DNA from: Parasponia andersonii
Lineage: Eukaryota; Streptophyta; Magnoliopsida; Rosales; Cannabaceae
DNA length: 64,000 bases
Reading direction: 5' to 3'
Assembly (NCBI GenBank): GCA_002914805.1
Contig: JXTB01000042.1
Coordinates: 933,300 to 997,299, forward strand
Below, piece by piece: positions 1 to 12,085 of the stretch. Numbering within the stretch: the stretch's first letter is position 1; every line of letters starts with the position of its first letter. The notes below the pieces were generated by a model. It was given only the letters and a program-made list of their open reading frames with translations. It was not told the DNA's origin and did no database searches. The position numbers were made by a program, and so were the translations under genes.

Positions 1-318
1 ATGACATAAGTGAATGTGGATTGGAGAAAAAGATTTTTTATTTTTGGCTGTAAATATGCATTTTATTATATGGGTTTTCTTCATGAAGTCAAATTATGCT
101 GAAATGCTTATGGAACATAATCCAGTAAAAGAAAAGACCCATTGATTTAAACGATTCTGTCATGTTGTTTGTTTTGTCTTGAGAATTGATGGATTAGAAT
201 GTAATTAGCTTAACTTTTGCCTCTTTGTTTTTAAATAAAGTTTTAATTAGATACTTTCAATTATGACATTATATGTATCATCAATTTCATTCTTTTTATT
301 GCTTTCTATTATGATCAG

Positions 319-3046
319 TTTCCCACCTTGCGAGAATTTGTTAAGATGGGGAAGCCTGTTTGGGGGACTTGTGCAGGGCTTATCTTCTTGGCAAATAAAG
401 CTACAGGTTGGTTTTCTTGTTTCCTATTATGAATTTTTGGTGTTGTCTTTACATTCAACTTGAATTTTCTTTTTCCACATTGAAAATCTACGCATTCAGG
501 GAATGTTCTAAAATTGCAATGAGTGGCATATATTTCAGGGCAGAAAACAGGAGGACAGGAGCTGATTGGAGGCCTAGATTGCACAGTGCACAGAAATTTC
601 TTTGGTAGTCAGGTGATAACAGAACTGAACTCACAGAAATTTCTTCGGTAGTCAGGTGATAACAAAACTGAACTTACTTGGTTTCCGGAGTCAACAATTG
701 TGTTTACCAAGATAAATCTGCAATATGCTGCGAATTTTTGTCTATGGAAACAAAAACTTATGTTTCAATGTCGGGTGAAGTGTAGCAGAATATGACACGC
801 TAGAATAGTCCAATAGAGTAACTATGAAGTGTTTCAGACTAGTGTGTAGTTGCCTTGTGCATATATTGTCGTTGTTTTTTCAATTTTTTTCTTTTCAACA
901 GAAGCTGTTCTTGTCCTTTATGTCCCCATTTATGTTGTAAACTGAGTTTTTCACACACATACACAAATGCAAAAATAAGTAGAGAAATCCATTGGACCTT
1001 ATAAAAGTTTTTGAAAATGCTGTGATTGTTCTCATATCAAATAATCCTATATTCCTCTTCAAATTTGCAAGCTTAATACTTCTAGTTTTGTTGGTTAGAA
1101 ACTGTACATATAAGAAGATCATGTCATGATCACTTGCTTGTCAGGAACAAGAAATTGCATGTATTCCATTGGACGGAGTTCTCCAAGTGTTTTTAGTTCC
1201 AGAGAAAGAAGGAAAAAGGAAAAAGGAAAAAGGAAAAAGGAAAAAGGGAAAAGTTAATGAACTAACTATTAAGAGAATACTATATTGACAATAGAATTGC
1301 TCTATATCATCATTCACTGTTGATATCTTAATTTATTTGTTTTATTAAATTTTTCAATTACAATAAACAGATCCAGAGCTTTGCGGCAGATATTGCGGTG
1401 CCAGAGCTTTCCTCAAAGGAAGGTGGTCCTGAAATATTTCGTGGAGTTTTCATCCGTGCTCCTGCCATTCTTGAAGTAGGGCCAGAAGTTCAGGTGCTTG
1501 CTGACTATCCTGTTTCATCTAACAAGGTGTCAGATTCAAATTCAGCTGATGGAGTTCAAGTGGTTTGTCATACACTATTCTGACTATAGAAAATTTTCGT
1601 TCGACTATATTAAAAAGTTCAATCTGGATTTGCTTTTGGTCTTCACAAAAGTGCAGCTGGCTTTGCCGCTAGGTTATCAAAGCTGTAATGGATGTTTATG
1701 TCAAATTGCTTTGTTTGTCTTACTGTTTATAAAAAACCTGTTTTTTCTATACAAGTTATGGACAGACTCTTGCATATAACACTATAAGATAGTTTTATTT
1801 TCAGTGAAATGTTCTAGTTACCAGGTCAGAAATATTCAAAATCAGTTGCTAGCAATCAAATATAAGTGATAGAAAGTATTAAAATAAGGCGACACATGCC
1901 ACATTGCTGCAATCTGAATATTTAGAATGTCATAGTGTTTTTATGTATCAAAAGTGTATTTAAGTTTGGTACAATTTTCCATGAAATAGTCACTATTCCC
2001 GTTACATGATTGTCAAAAATGATAGTGATCGCCAGATTTAAAGGTCTGAGAGAGAAAATCATAACTTGGAAATGTGTCTATAGCAGCAAAGTTTCATGGT
2101 TACTACCAGTCTACCCTGTTGATTTATCATTCCATTTTGTGCAATATAAAAAAAAATAAAAATAAAAATAAAAAAACAACAACATAAGCTTCACCATACT
2201 CCAATTCATTTGTTATTTTGTGTTTGCTTTTACATCTCAAAGTTTCTTCTTCCTGATCTGAATGCTGGAACCCTACTATCCATCCTAAATGATAGGCGAT
2301 GATGGCAGCATCCACTGGATGCATGTGGAAGTTCGAAGGTTGAAAACAAAGGACACTTTCAAGAACTCCTCTTTGGATGTAGAGTCTATTTCTATAACAT
2401 CACAGACTAGGTTAATAAGAATCGCAGTTCATATCTTACACCAAATGGTTTATTCGCCAATTTCCTAATTGGACAAGGATGTTCGGAGAGAAAATTACCC
2501 TCTCATGAAAATCGATCATACACATGAGGAGTTAAATGGAATGTTCTTCTGCATATATTGCTGTTTTGGGTTCTTTGAACTACTAACAGCCCTGATTATG
2601 TACTCTATTTTGAAGGACATGCATACATCTTACACCATACATAATACAAGATGAAACTAAGTACATTTGCTGAAACTACCCAAATACATATTTGAAACTG
2701 GAGTTGATTATAAAAAACGAGTCATTTTCTTTCATGGTGTTTACTTTTTGACATCAGGGGAATACCGTGTCTGAAAAGAGAGTAATTGTAGCTGTAAGAC
2801 AAGGGAACTTGCTGGCTACCGCCTTTCATCCTGAACTAACAGCAGATACTCGATGGTACGTGTCTTTTTTCTTGAGCTTGAATTCTCATTATTTCACATT
2901 AATGCTCTAACATTTGCTTGTGCAGGCATAGTTACTTCTTGAAGATGCTAGGTGATGTTGGAGAAGGGTCCTCAAGTAGTGTCGTTTCCATTGGAACAGA
3001 TTCACATTTAAACCAACCGCGAATTGATTTTCCTATATATCAATAG
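319..3046 (+). CDS. PDX2: PDX2, glutaminase subunit of pyridoxal 5'-phosphate synthase (3' part)
   Basis: Five exons fit a continuous frame: 319-406, 539-612, 1371-1559, 2758-2855 and 2926-3046 (TAG). They encode 189 residues; Arabidopsis PDX2 has about 255, so roughly the first 65 residues lie upstream of the window. The first exon carries the nucleophile motif [11 protein letters not shown]. The second has the conserved [21 protein letters not shown] block. The fourth carries [12 protein letters not shown] with the His and Glu of the class I-type glutamine amidotransferase triad. Known family role: PDX2 hydrolyses glutamine and channels ammonia to PDX1, which builds pyridoxal 5'-phosphate from ribose and triose phosphates in the cytosol. 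All introns are GT-AG and phases match (1, 0, 0, 2). The second donor lies in a 43-bp tandem duplication. No defects are seen. Identification is by recalled similarity, and I am confident in it. Confidence 0.93.
589..674. repeat. 43-bp tandem duplication spanning a PDX2 5' splice site
   Basis: Copies at 589-631 and 632-674 differ at two positions. Each contains the exon end and the same donor context (GTCAG then GTGATAAC). Only the first donor (612/613) keeps frame with the exon at 1371. Confidence 0.9.
1201..1254. repeat. GGAAAAA-type microsatellite in a PDX2 intron
   Basis: About five imperfect copies of a 7-base purine unit, GGAAAAA, within the 757-bp intron between exons 539-612 and 1371-1559. 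Confidence 0.85.
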
Positions 3047-3340
3047 TTGCAGTTACCAACAGAGTGCACTCCCCTTTCCAGATTAGTTTTGTTCTATTCT
3101 ATATTTCTCTTTTCATTGTCTATGATATCTGTTTAAGGTAATTCTTTCAATTTGGGTTTGTTGAAAGGTTGGTGACTGGTCTGGAGTTCGGATGGTGAAT
3201 ATATAGTTTGAAAGAAAATTTTTATTCTCGACATCTCTAATGAAGTGAAACATATGCATTGAGTTCTGCTCTAGTGCTGTACTTCCTAGATATGTTACGA
3301 AGATTTACCGTGCTGCTCTTTTAGGCTCTTCTTAAAATTT

Positions 3341-3371
<31 letters not shown>

Positions 3372-6100
3372 ACTGTCTCCTATATAGACATGCATATAAA
3401 CGTTGACCCCAAGACCACATGATCCAACAAAAGATAAACAAATACTTAATGGATTTATTGTTCACTAGATACGGATGAAGGAACATTGATATTTGGAGTT
3501 AGGATCTGGATTTTGTGCCTCAAATTCTTTCACAGTTTCACAGCATCAAGATGCAATGGATGTCTGGGACTGAGATTTGGAGTATCCAATTGTGTGATAA
3601 CATCCCCTCCCCCTTTTATTTTAAATTCTTTTCGGGGAAACACATAATAATGTAATCTCCCTTTTTGTTCCTAGTAGTTTAGCTGGAAATGAGCAAGAAC
3701 TTCACTTTTCAGATGTCATGACTTTGACTCAAATTTGGTACGTGGTGCCTTTTAACGGAAATTGCATTTATATATTATGTTACATTTTTTTTTATCCGGG
3801 AAAAAAAAAAAGAAACAGGTGTATAAATATGTTAATATACATAGCATCACAGATGGAATAAGCCTTTATTATATATGGTAACTGGAGTCTTGTGACAAAT
3901 AATGGAATAGTATTTAATTGGATCCCTATAGTTGAGTTTTAACCATTAATAACAACAGCTATATATTATTCCCAAAGCTCTTACGGTCTGAGTACTAAAA
4001 TAGTTGGTTCTCCTTAAAGAAGTATTGCTATAATTTGGAACTTGGAATTTTTCTTTTCTTTTTTTTTCTCGGTGGATGGAATGACAAAATCAAGAGCCAC
4101 ATGATTATTTTTAAAGAAGGTTTTAGAAACGGAATAATCTTAGGTTTTCCCCCAAACCAAAACCACATTATCAAAAACAAAATAATCAAATCAACTCTGG
4201 ATTAGTTTGAGTGGTTTGATGATTAATTTGAACAATATTAATGAGGACAATGAAGGGAAAGACTGCTTTTAGGCCTTGTTTACCTCTTTAATTATAAAGA
4301 GTCATCACGTGGGCAGAAACATCATGCCATGTGAAATGCCTTCATTGGAGGACGAGATCTAGCAAAGTACCAGGTGAGCACCAAAACCAGGATTGGCCAA
4401 GGGCGTCCTCTACACGTGGCTTGTGAGTTGACTTTGTTTATTACGAGTTTTATATAACTCGATAAATAGTTAAACAGAAACTTACCCCTCACCAAAGTCG
4501 ACGTTGGTTTTTATTTATTTATTGATGTTTGTAGTAGTGCAAAGAAACTCAACGAGGGTGTCATTTTTTTTTTTGTGTGTTTTTTAAACATATACTGTGT
4601 GTATATGGCCATATGCTTATACATATTTAGTTAGGAGGATTATATAATTAATGGGATACAAGGCTGTAAAAATGGTCTTTAATCACAATTACTCTGAGTA
4701 ACCTGAAAGTAAGCGAGTAGGTTAGCGATTAAGATTTGTGTCTCTCATGGCTTAGTGGTCCATATTTGCAGGGCAGGCAGGCTTCATACCCGCTTGCTTC
4801 ATGTACCTTCTTCTACATTTTCAAGTGACCTTTTGCTTGTCCTATTATTTTTGCTTTGGGCTGAAGGTACTAAATAATAAAGTACTGTCATATTACATTA
4901 CCACATAGTCCTAGCCTTATTTATAATACTTTCTTCATTGGAAAAAGAGATCCATCTTTTATATTTTTCGTACTGTTGTTTTTTTTTATTAAAAAAAATC
5001 TAAGAAAACCGACCTAATTATACTAAAGTTCGATCCAGCTATTGGAATTTTGTTGCTTGTACTTAAATCAAGGTCAATCCAACTATGTTTCAGACTGCTT
5101 TGAATAGTTCCTGGAGTACAATGAGAATTAAGCCCTAAAATCATTTCATACAAAAACTTCCAACTAAAAGTTATTTTCAAGGCAACAATTTAATCAGATC
5201 TTATTAAAACAGTAACTGTAATTGAAATTATCCAAGATAAGTTTTTAGAGACTGTCAAAGCAATCCAAATTAGTTCTACATGTAACTATAGATAGCTTAA
5301 TAGGGTAGTAAGTCCAGTCATTATTTGTGCAAGAAGTCATAAATTCAAGTCAAAACCGATGATTGTGACATATATATCATTCTTGAATCGATGATTGAGA
5401 TATATAGACCATCTATTATGAAAGGGTTCATTCCTAATGCTTAAAAACATTAACCAAATGACGTTTACTTTTTGGTAATATGTGAATTATGAAATAGACC
5501 ATGCAATCATTTTCTATGGTTAGACTCATATTTGACCGTATAGTTAAGAACTTTGAGGCAGTTCTAAGCACTATTGACTTGCTATAAAAGATTTGCAAAA
5601 GCAAACAAGTACTTGAAACTTTGGTCTAACATTCTAATGGAAATCTTGTGAAAGATGCTATTACAACTTGTGCAACTGGGTCTTTTATTTACAAAGGCAA
5701 GCTAAAGTTCGCTACTAACTATTAATTTTATATATAGTCAACGTATAGCCATTGGTCAATACCATTAGCCCAATTTTATAAGCTTATAATAATAAAGCTC
5801 ATAATAGAATACTCACAAAAAGGGGCTTTTTTTTCAGCTGTCTACTTTACAAGGAGAATCATTTAATGCCAAGACTTAAGCCGAACTCTAAGGCTTAGCT
5901 AATATACGTACATCTTAAATTAAGCCCTTATTACCCCCCCCAAAAAAAATTTAGCTCACTTACACATTATTTATACATTCCTTATAATCCCAGCACATAC
6001 CATCTCATACTTCTCAAAGAGAATTAGAATCCAATATCAAAAATAAGGAGAGAAGAATATTTGAAAAAAATTAAAAGTTGAGAAAAACATATTATTAGAG
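3047..6100. other. Intergenic region between PDX2 and the root-cap gene
   Basis: AT-rich DNA without a supportable gene. It should contain the PDX2 3' UTR just after 3046 and the promoter of the next gene near 5960. A poly(A) tract lies at about 3340-3363 and short homopolymers lie elsewhere. I recognise no transposon ends here. Confidence 0.6.
5969..5977 (+). promoter_or_regulatory. Candidate TATA box of the root-cap gene
   Basis: A TATTTATAC motif 124 bases before the ATG at 6101, followed by an A/C-rich leader. Position and composition are the only evidence. Confidence 0.35.
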
Positions 6101-8065
6101 ATGGAAAGAAGAAAGTCATACATATTGGTGGCTTTCTTTGTTGTGCTAATCTCAATCAACATGGCCACTTTTGTTCGGGGCCAAGGTAACGGAAATAGTA
6201 ATGGTAATGGTAACAAAAACGGCGGAAACAATGGAAACAACAACGGCAACAACAACAGTGGCGGCAACAACGGCAACGGTAACGGTAACAACAACGGTGG
6301 GGGCAACAATGGGAATAACAACGGGAACAACAACGGTGGGGGCAACAATGGGAACAACAACGGCAACAACAACAATGGTAATAATTATGACAAGGATAAG
6401 CAGAAGCAGGCGCCTGACTACGCTGCTTCGACGAACTACGAAGTTTTGACGGCGTTAGCATCCGGGCAGGAACGGGCTTTCTGCAAGGCTAGGGGGAAAT
6501 GTAACTCAAAGACTCTCACATGTCCAGCACAATGCCCTGAGAGGAAGCCAAAGAAGAACAAGAAGAATAAGGGTTGCTATGTTGACTGCAGCAGCAAGTG
6601 TGAAGTCACTTGCAAGTGTAAGCACCCTTCTTTTTTCTTTTTTTCTTTTATTATTATTATTTTTTTTTACCTCGTTCTCTTTTCTTCCATATCCTAAACG
6701 ATAAGGTCAAATCTATTTATCTCTTCTAAACCAAAATCTTTAAATTACAAAGATCATATTTCCCCCCATAACTCGTGTCATTGTGCTTGCTACATGAGTT
6801 ATTGGCCAATATGTAGTTTTAAATAATTTCGTACTCAAGTACGTAGAGCACATAACAATAATGTCAAACTGATGATAACAAACAAAGTTAGTAGAATTTT
6901 GACATGCTCTAAAATTTGTAGTCAAAGTGATCTACCTTTGTTTTTTTGGTCCTGAGTTAACACTCCTATCTTTTTTCTTTTTGCGAGGCATAGATTAACT
7001 CTTATCTTGATTCTTAAAAAGTAGATATTATTCATATTTTGATGTTTGACTAAACACAGTAGATCTTGTTAGGGTAGATCTTATTAGTAATAGGACGAAT
7101 TTATCAAGCAAACGTGACATTATAAAAGTTTAAGACATGAACAAAACAGTGAGCTTTTCTTTTTCTTTGACCTTTTTTTTTTTTTTTAATTTTGTTTTTC
7201 TATGTTGTTTTTCAATTAATGAACATCTTTATTTTGTTGAAAGGCCAAACTACGTAATAAATTTTCTGACATCATATTCATATATGACCTGCGTTTGGCA
7301 GTCAGAAAACCCAACTGCAATGGCTACGGCTCACTCTGCTACGACCCGCGCTTCGTGGGCGGGGACGGCGTGATGTTCTACTTCCACGGCGCGAAGGGCG
7401 GCAACTTCGCCATCGTCTCGGACGAATCCCTCCAAATCAACGCCCACTTCATCGGGACCAGGCCTCAGGGCAGGACCCGCGACTTCACGTGGGTTCAGGC
7501 CCTGTCCGTCATGTTCGACGCTCACACCCTCGTCGTCGGGGCCAAGCGGGTCCCGCACTGGGATGACGCCGTCGACGCCCTCACCGCCACCTGGGACGGC
7601 GAGCCGGTCCACATCCCCACCGACGGCGAGGCCGAGTGGAGGACCACCAGCCTCGGCTACCCGAAACGACAGGTCGTTCTGGAGAGAACGGACGAGTACA
7701 ACAGCGTCAGAGTCACGGTGGCGGGTCTGGTCGAAATGGACATTAGGGTGAGACCCATCGGGAAGGAGGAGAACAGGGTCCATAATTATCAGATCCCAGA
7801 TGGGGATTCGTTCGCCCATTTGGAGACCCAGTTCAGATTCTTCAACCTCTCGGACTCTGTGGAAGGGGTTCTGGGCAAGACGTACAGTCCCGGGTACGTG
7901 AGTCCCGTCAAGATCGGGGTCCCGATGCCGATGATGGGTGGGGAGGACAAGTACCAAACACCGTCTTTGTATTCCCCTCTTTGTAAGAAGTGCAGGTTTC
8001 AGAGGCCATCATCAACATCGTCATCTGAGTCTGATGATCACGACGGTGGAGTTGCTCAGTATTGA
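6101..8065 (+). CDS. Secreted root-cap-domain protein with Asn/Gly-rich repeat
   Basis: Two exons, 6101-6617 and 7302-8065, joined by a 684-bp GT-AG intron in phase 1, give 426 residues. Residues 1-27 form a clear signal peptide (basic start, hydrophobic core, ending near FVRG). Residues 28-100 are almost only Asn and Gly with some Lys and Ser. A Lys-rich, Cys-rich segment follows (about 127-172: CKARGKC, CPAQCPE, CYVDC, CEVTCK). Exon 2 begins RKPNCNGYGSLCYDPRFVGG and contains the root-cap family domain at about residues 300-360 (ERTDEYNSVRV, then DIRVRPIG). The family is known from maize root-cap transcripts and LEA-like plant secreted proteins; its biochemical function is not established. 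Exon 2 is markedly GC-rich and CpG-rich compared with the AT-rich surroundings. The Asn/Gly stretch may be a flexible wall- or mucilage-associated region, which is inference. Confidence 0.92.
6296..6373. repeat. 39-bp tandem repeat coding Gly/Asn
   Basis: Two near-identical 39-bp units at 6296-6334 and 6335-6373, each translating to a GGGNNGNNNGNNN-type unit. They lie in a longer degenerate AAC/GGC array from about 6185 to 6390. The unit length is a multiple of three, so copy-number change keeps the frame. Confidence 0.85.
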
Positions 8066-9440
8066 TAAACAGAGATTGGTTTTAAATAAATATTTGTTAT
8101 TTGGAGTTGAGTATAATTATAAAGAGTGCTTAATATGTGTGCCTGAACTGTATCTTGATATATCTGGTTATTTAGCATTGTGTCTGAGATATAAACACGA
8201 ATAAAGGGCTATGAAATTTGCTCATGTAATTCATTATTTCATTAACTTGTATGATTGGTTTCGTTCCTGCTCTGTTCTCTGATGAATTAATTTAAGGGTC
8301 TATGGCACAAATGGTTCCTGAACCATTTGCTCCTCAAAGTCTTAATTTTGACAATTAAGTTTCTAAATTTTTCGTTTCGTAACTATTCGATCTTTAGACT
8401 GTTTAATTAGCAACATATCGTTAAATTTTTGAACCAAAACACACGTGAGCGGGGAGCATGTTGTAGCGTCCGAAAATGTGTTTAAAAGAAAATAAAACGA
8501 ACAAAAACAAAAAAATTAAAAGAAAAGGAAAATTGTATATCTTTTTTATATATTTTTTTAGAATTTTTAGAACTGCAAATTTGAAAAAAAAAAAAAAATT
8601 ATTATTTAATTTTATTCTTAAAATTTCTTAATTAGGTTTTAAATAAATTTTCAGATATCATCGTATGTTCTTTATACGTATTTTTAGTTAAAAAATTTGA
8701 TAATAAATTACAATTTAGATAATTTATTGATCAAAATGTTAGAAATTGAAAAGTTTAAGAACGTGATTAATATAATTAAAATTTTGAGGAACAAATTATT
8801 AGTGATTGAATGTTCTAAACCATTTGTGTCATTAACTCTTAGTTTGAATGGGTATATCTGGCTTCTTGTAGGTTGAAAAGTAAAACTTCCCTTTAAAAAA
8901 AAAGTTGAAAAGTAAAACCATTTTGTTTAATTACTACGTAACATACCTAACATATGAATTCATAGTGCATTGGCAAAATTTTCTTAGAAGCCATGCGTAG
9001 CATGAATTTTGTAATTATTATCCTTTTTTACAGGGAGATAATTAGTCTAATTTTCTTGTATAGGATGATAATTATTATCTAAATAGGAGGTTTTGTTTTT
9101 TTTTTTTTCCAAAAAGAAAAAACAGAGGTCGTAATCAATATACGAGAGCATTGATAGACCCTGGATGTAAATAACCAAAAACAACATAAATAAGGACCAT
9201 AAGGGATTTATTTTTCAGTTTTGTGCAAATATTTTCACGAAAAAACTAAAATAACTAAGGGAGACATTAATTAATGGGGAGAGAAATATTTCTTAAAATT
9301 CAATATAGAAACACTTTTTATTCATTCATCCGTTCATAGGTGAACATTGAACAGGAATACAATATATAGAGGAGCTTAGCAGATGAAACTCCTAAAAACA
9401 AGGATAAGCACACAAAAATAATAACCAAGAATTTCTCTAA
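8066..9440. other. Intergenic AT-rich DNA
   Basis: Holds the probable 3' UTR of the root-cap gene (AATAAA-like signals near 8085 and 8199). The rest is AT-rich low-complexity sequence. I see no coding potential or element ends. Confidence 0.55.
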
Positions 9441-9449
9441 ATCATACCT

Positions 9450-9915
9450 AAATAGCTGACTTATTTTTTATTTTTTTACCAATTGATAACATTAAAATTT
9501 TAAATCAAACTAAAATTTCAAAATATAGAAATAATCATTGGGAATTCTAAAAATATTTTTCTTTTTTCTTGTTCCTTTTCCATTGTTTATGGTAATAAAT
9601 TACACTGTAGTTCATTCAGCACCTTTTATTTTCAGGTATACATCCCACTTCGGCACCAGGAGAATTAACTGAACTTATTGACTCGTGGTCATACAGGTGC
9701 TTGAAGGAGAGAAGGTACGACTTATACCTCCCACTCAAAGTCAGCTTTGGAGCTATAACTTTTTTTTTTATGTGCATGAAGCTTCAACTACTAAGCTCTT
9801 GGGTACTCCGAATGTGTCTATTGAAACTCCAATGTTACAACTCTTTGATCCAATGAAAGCCTCTAAATGGTCACACTTACTAGAATAAGCCAATTGAATC
9901 CATCACTTATAAAAA
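9450..9915 (-). repeat. Duplicated 3' end of the beta-galactosidase gene (distal copy)
   Basis: This stretch aligns along its length with about 11628-12085, the terminal exon and 3' flank of the BGAL gene. Shared landmarks are a TTACACTGTAGTTCA block, a GACTTATACCT block and the last coding exon. Similarity is roughly 75-80% by eye, with several small gaps. Confidence 0.85.
9768..9860 (-). pseudogene. Extra copy of the BGAL terminal exon
   Basis: On the minus strand the frame reads AFIGSKSCNIGV, continues to KSLVVEASCT and ends in TAA. The genuine last exon (11922-12029) reads [12 protein letters not shown] and ends [10 protein letters not shown]. The extra copy keeps an AG acceptor and an open frame but has an in-frame 15-base deletion removing the DPCRG segment, and one Cys is changed to Phe. 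It lies about 2.2 kb beyond the genuine exon. It is either a relic or a possible alternative last exon. It retains SCN, which matches the Arabidopsis sequence better than the genuine exon does. Confidence 0.8.
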
Positions 9916-9984
9916 GGTCCAAGGCGTTGCCGTTTAAGTTAAAGTACGATAATTTTCTCAATGCGACTGCCAAATCATCGGACT

Positions 9985-11395
9985 CTTACTTCTGGAAATA
10001 TTTGATTCGAACCTGCTAAAGGAGCTTGCCGGAGTATTGGGGATGGGTCTAAGATCAATATTTAGACGGGTCTTTTCAGCCTAATCCAAGGGTTGACAAT
10101 TGGGCATGGTTTTGCTTGAGTTAATGATTTCATCCGACCAGGACCAAAATGGGATGTGGGCAAGCTGAAAAGTGCTTTCAGTGAACCAGAGGCCCGTCCA
10201 ACTCATCCTAAGCATCATCCCCTCTCTCTACTTCGGACACTATTGATAAGTGGTCGTGGATAGGTGACGGTTCAGGGAGCTTCTCAGTGAAATCAGCCTA
10301 CCATCTGGATCAAGCAAGCAGATATCAGCTTCTTTCCAGTGAGGCTCAATGTATTTGGTGCTCCAAGCTCCACCCAAGACTCAAATTCCTGTGGTGGAGA
10401 GCGTTAATGAAAGTTCTCTCGGTCAGACTGGTGCTTTAAAGCGAGATTTGAAGTGGAGTGCCCTCTTTGCCCCTTCCGCTTAGAAACAGAGCAACATATG
10501 GTACATTCTTCCTGCTCTGCCCAGTGCATCCAAACTATTTGGTTCATATCAGAGTGGGGAATATAACTGATATGCTCAAGCTCTGCACGTCTGACATGCT
10601 CCCTAGGGACTCCTCCTTACTGGTGTTTGCGACGGCATTTGGAGGGCTCGCAACCAACGTATCTTCGAAAACAGGACTTTCGATATCCATCAACTACGTG
10701 CGTGTAATTCTCGGCTGTTGGAAGAACACATGGCTCCAGGCAGTCTCCAGCTCGGAATCGGCACCTGCTCCAGCTCTGTGGTCTCCTCCACCTAGTGGAT
10801 GGATCAAGCTTAATTTCGACCTTCGTGTAGAAGATCACCATTCCATAGTGGCTGTCATAGCTAGAGATCACTTGGGCTTAATCAGGTGCGCCTACTCGGA
10901 GAAGGTGCCTTATGTTGATCCTATGCTTGCGGACGAAGCGGTAGCAGCCTTGGCGGTCATTCAACTATAGCTCTATGAAGCCATAACTTCCTTCAACTAA
11001 GCTTCTCGGCGATTGCTATCTAATGGGCTTAGGTTGCCCGAGTCAGTGCCGGATTGGTCTTGTTTCTGGATTCACCGTTCCATTAATTTTGCGGCGCACA
11101 ACTTAGTCCTTTGGAGTAGCTCGAAGGAGGACACTGGATATCTGCATGTTGCTTGTATTCCTTGTTGATACTGCTGTGTTATGGTCTCTGTAAGGCCTGG
11201 GGTTGGTCCGAGGCCTCTTCCTTCTTCCTTCTTGGTTTTTTCTTTTTTTTGTTTTTCATGGTGTTCTTGGTTTGTATTTGGTTCTTGCTTTGGCTTGCCC
11301 TGGCCTGGGCCGCCTTTTGTTTTGCCACGGGCTTTTGTTTAATGAATTAATCTTTCAGCAAAGAAAAAATAAGGAAAAAAAAAAAAAAAAAAAAA
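9985..11395 (+). mobile_element. 5'-truncated, degenerate L1-type LINE 3' end
   Basis: Translation in several frames gives the C-terminal part of a plant LINE ORF2. A zinc-binding reverse-transcriptase domain lies at about 10240-10560 (WSWIGDGSGSFSVKSAY, then LKFLWWRAL). It is followed by an RNase H-like segment at about 10790-10970 (GWIKLNFDLRV, IAVIARDHLGLI, ADEAVAALAVIQL). The element ends in an A-rich tail at about 11361-11395. The frame is interrupted several times, including an early stop within the zinc-binding region, so it is inactive. It lies between the two copies of the BGAL 3' end. The 5' limit is approximate and no target-site duplication was found. Confidence 0.8.
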
Positions 11396-11627
11396 CAGAC
11401 GTGTACAGATTTTGAACTATTCACATCGCGCGATTGAACTATTCGCTTCAAATTCTATCCTTCTGGGATTGGCATTTATTTATCAATATGTTGTTGCAAT
11501 ATTTATGAGATGCATATTGAGTTGTTAATAACCAAAATCTAATTGCTGATTCAGTCTTTATGCTTATCTTTACTCACAATTAAAACAAAAGTTTCTGCAG
11601 GAAACATGATTTGTCACTTGACATAAA

Positions 11628-12085
11628 TAGCTGGCTTATTTATTTATTTATTTTTTGACCAATTGTTAACAATATAATTTCAAATCAAACTAAATCTTTT
11701 ATATATGGAAATAATCATCGGGAATTCTAACAATACTTGGCTTTTTCTTCTTCTTTTTCTATTGTTTATGGCAAAAGATTACACTGTAGTTCAACACCTT
11801 CTATTTTAAGGAACAGACCCACTTTGACAACAGGAGAATCAAATTATTGACTCGTACAGATGTTGAGGTAGAGAAGGTAGACTTATACCTTTCACTCAGT
11901 CAGCTTAGAGGTTTTAACCTTTTATGTACATGAAGCTTCTACTGCTAAGCTCTTGGTTACTCCTCTACACGGGTCACCAAACGTGTCTATTGAAACTCCA
12001 ATGCTACAAATCTTTGATCCAATGCAAGCCTGTAAAAGGTCACACTTATTAGTATAAGCCAAGTCAATCCATCACAAATAAAAGT
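11628..12085 (-). repeat. Proximal copy of the duplicated BGAL 3' end
   Basis: Partner of the distal copy at 9450-9915. This copy contains the terminal exon in phase with the rest of the BGAL gene. Confidence 0.85.

Noticed and set aside
6156-6461. Thr-rich, Cys/His-rich and Leu/Pro-rich open frames across the Asn/Gly repeat
   Set aside because: Repeat codons give open frames in several registers; only the frame with signal peptide and root-cap domain is supported.
7331-7957. 208-residue open frame on the minus strand opposite the root-cap exon 2
   Set aside because: It is the antisense shadow of a GC-rich coding exon and resembles no protein.
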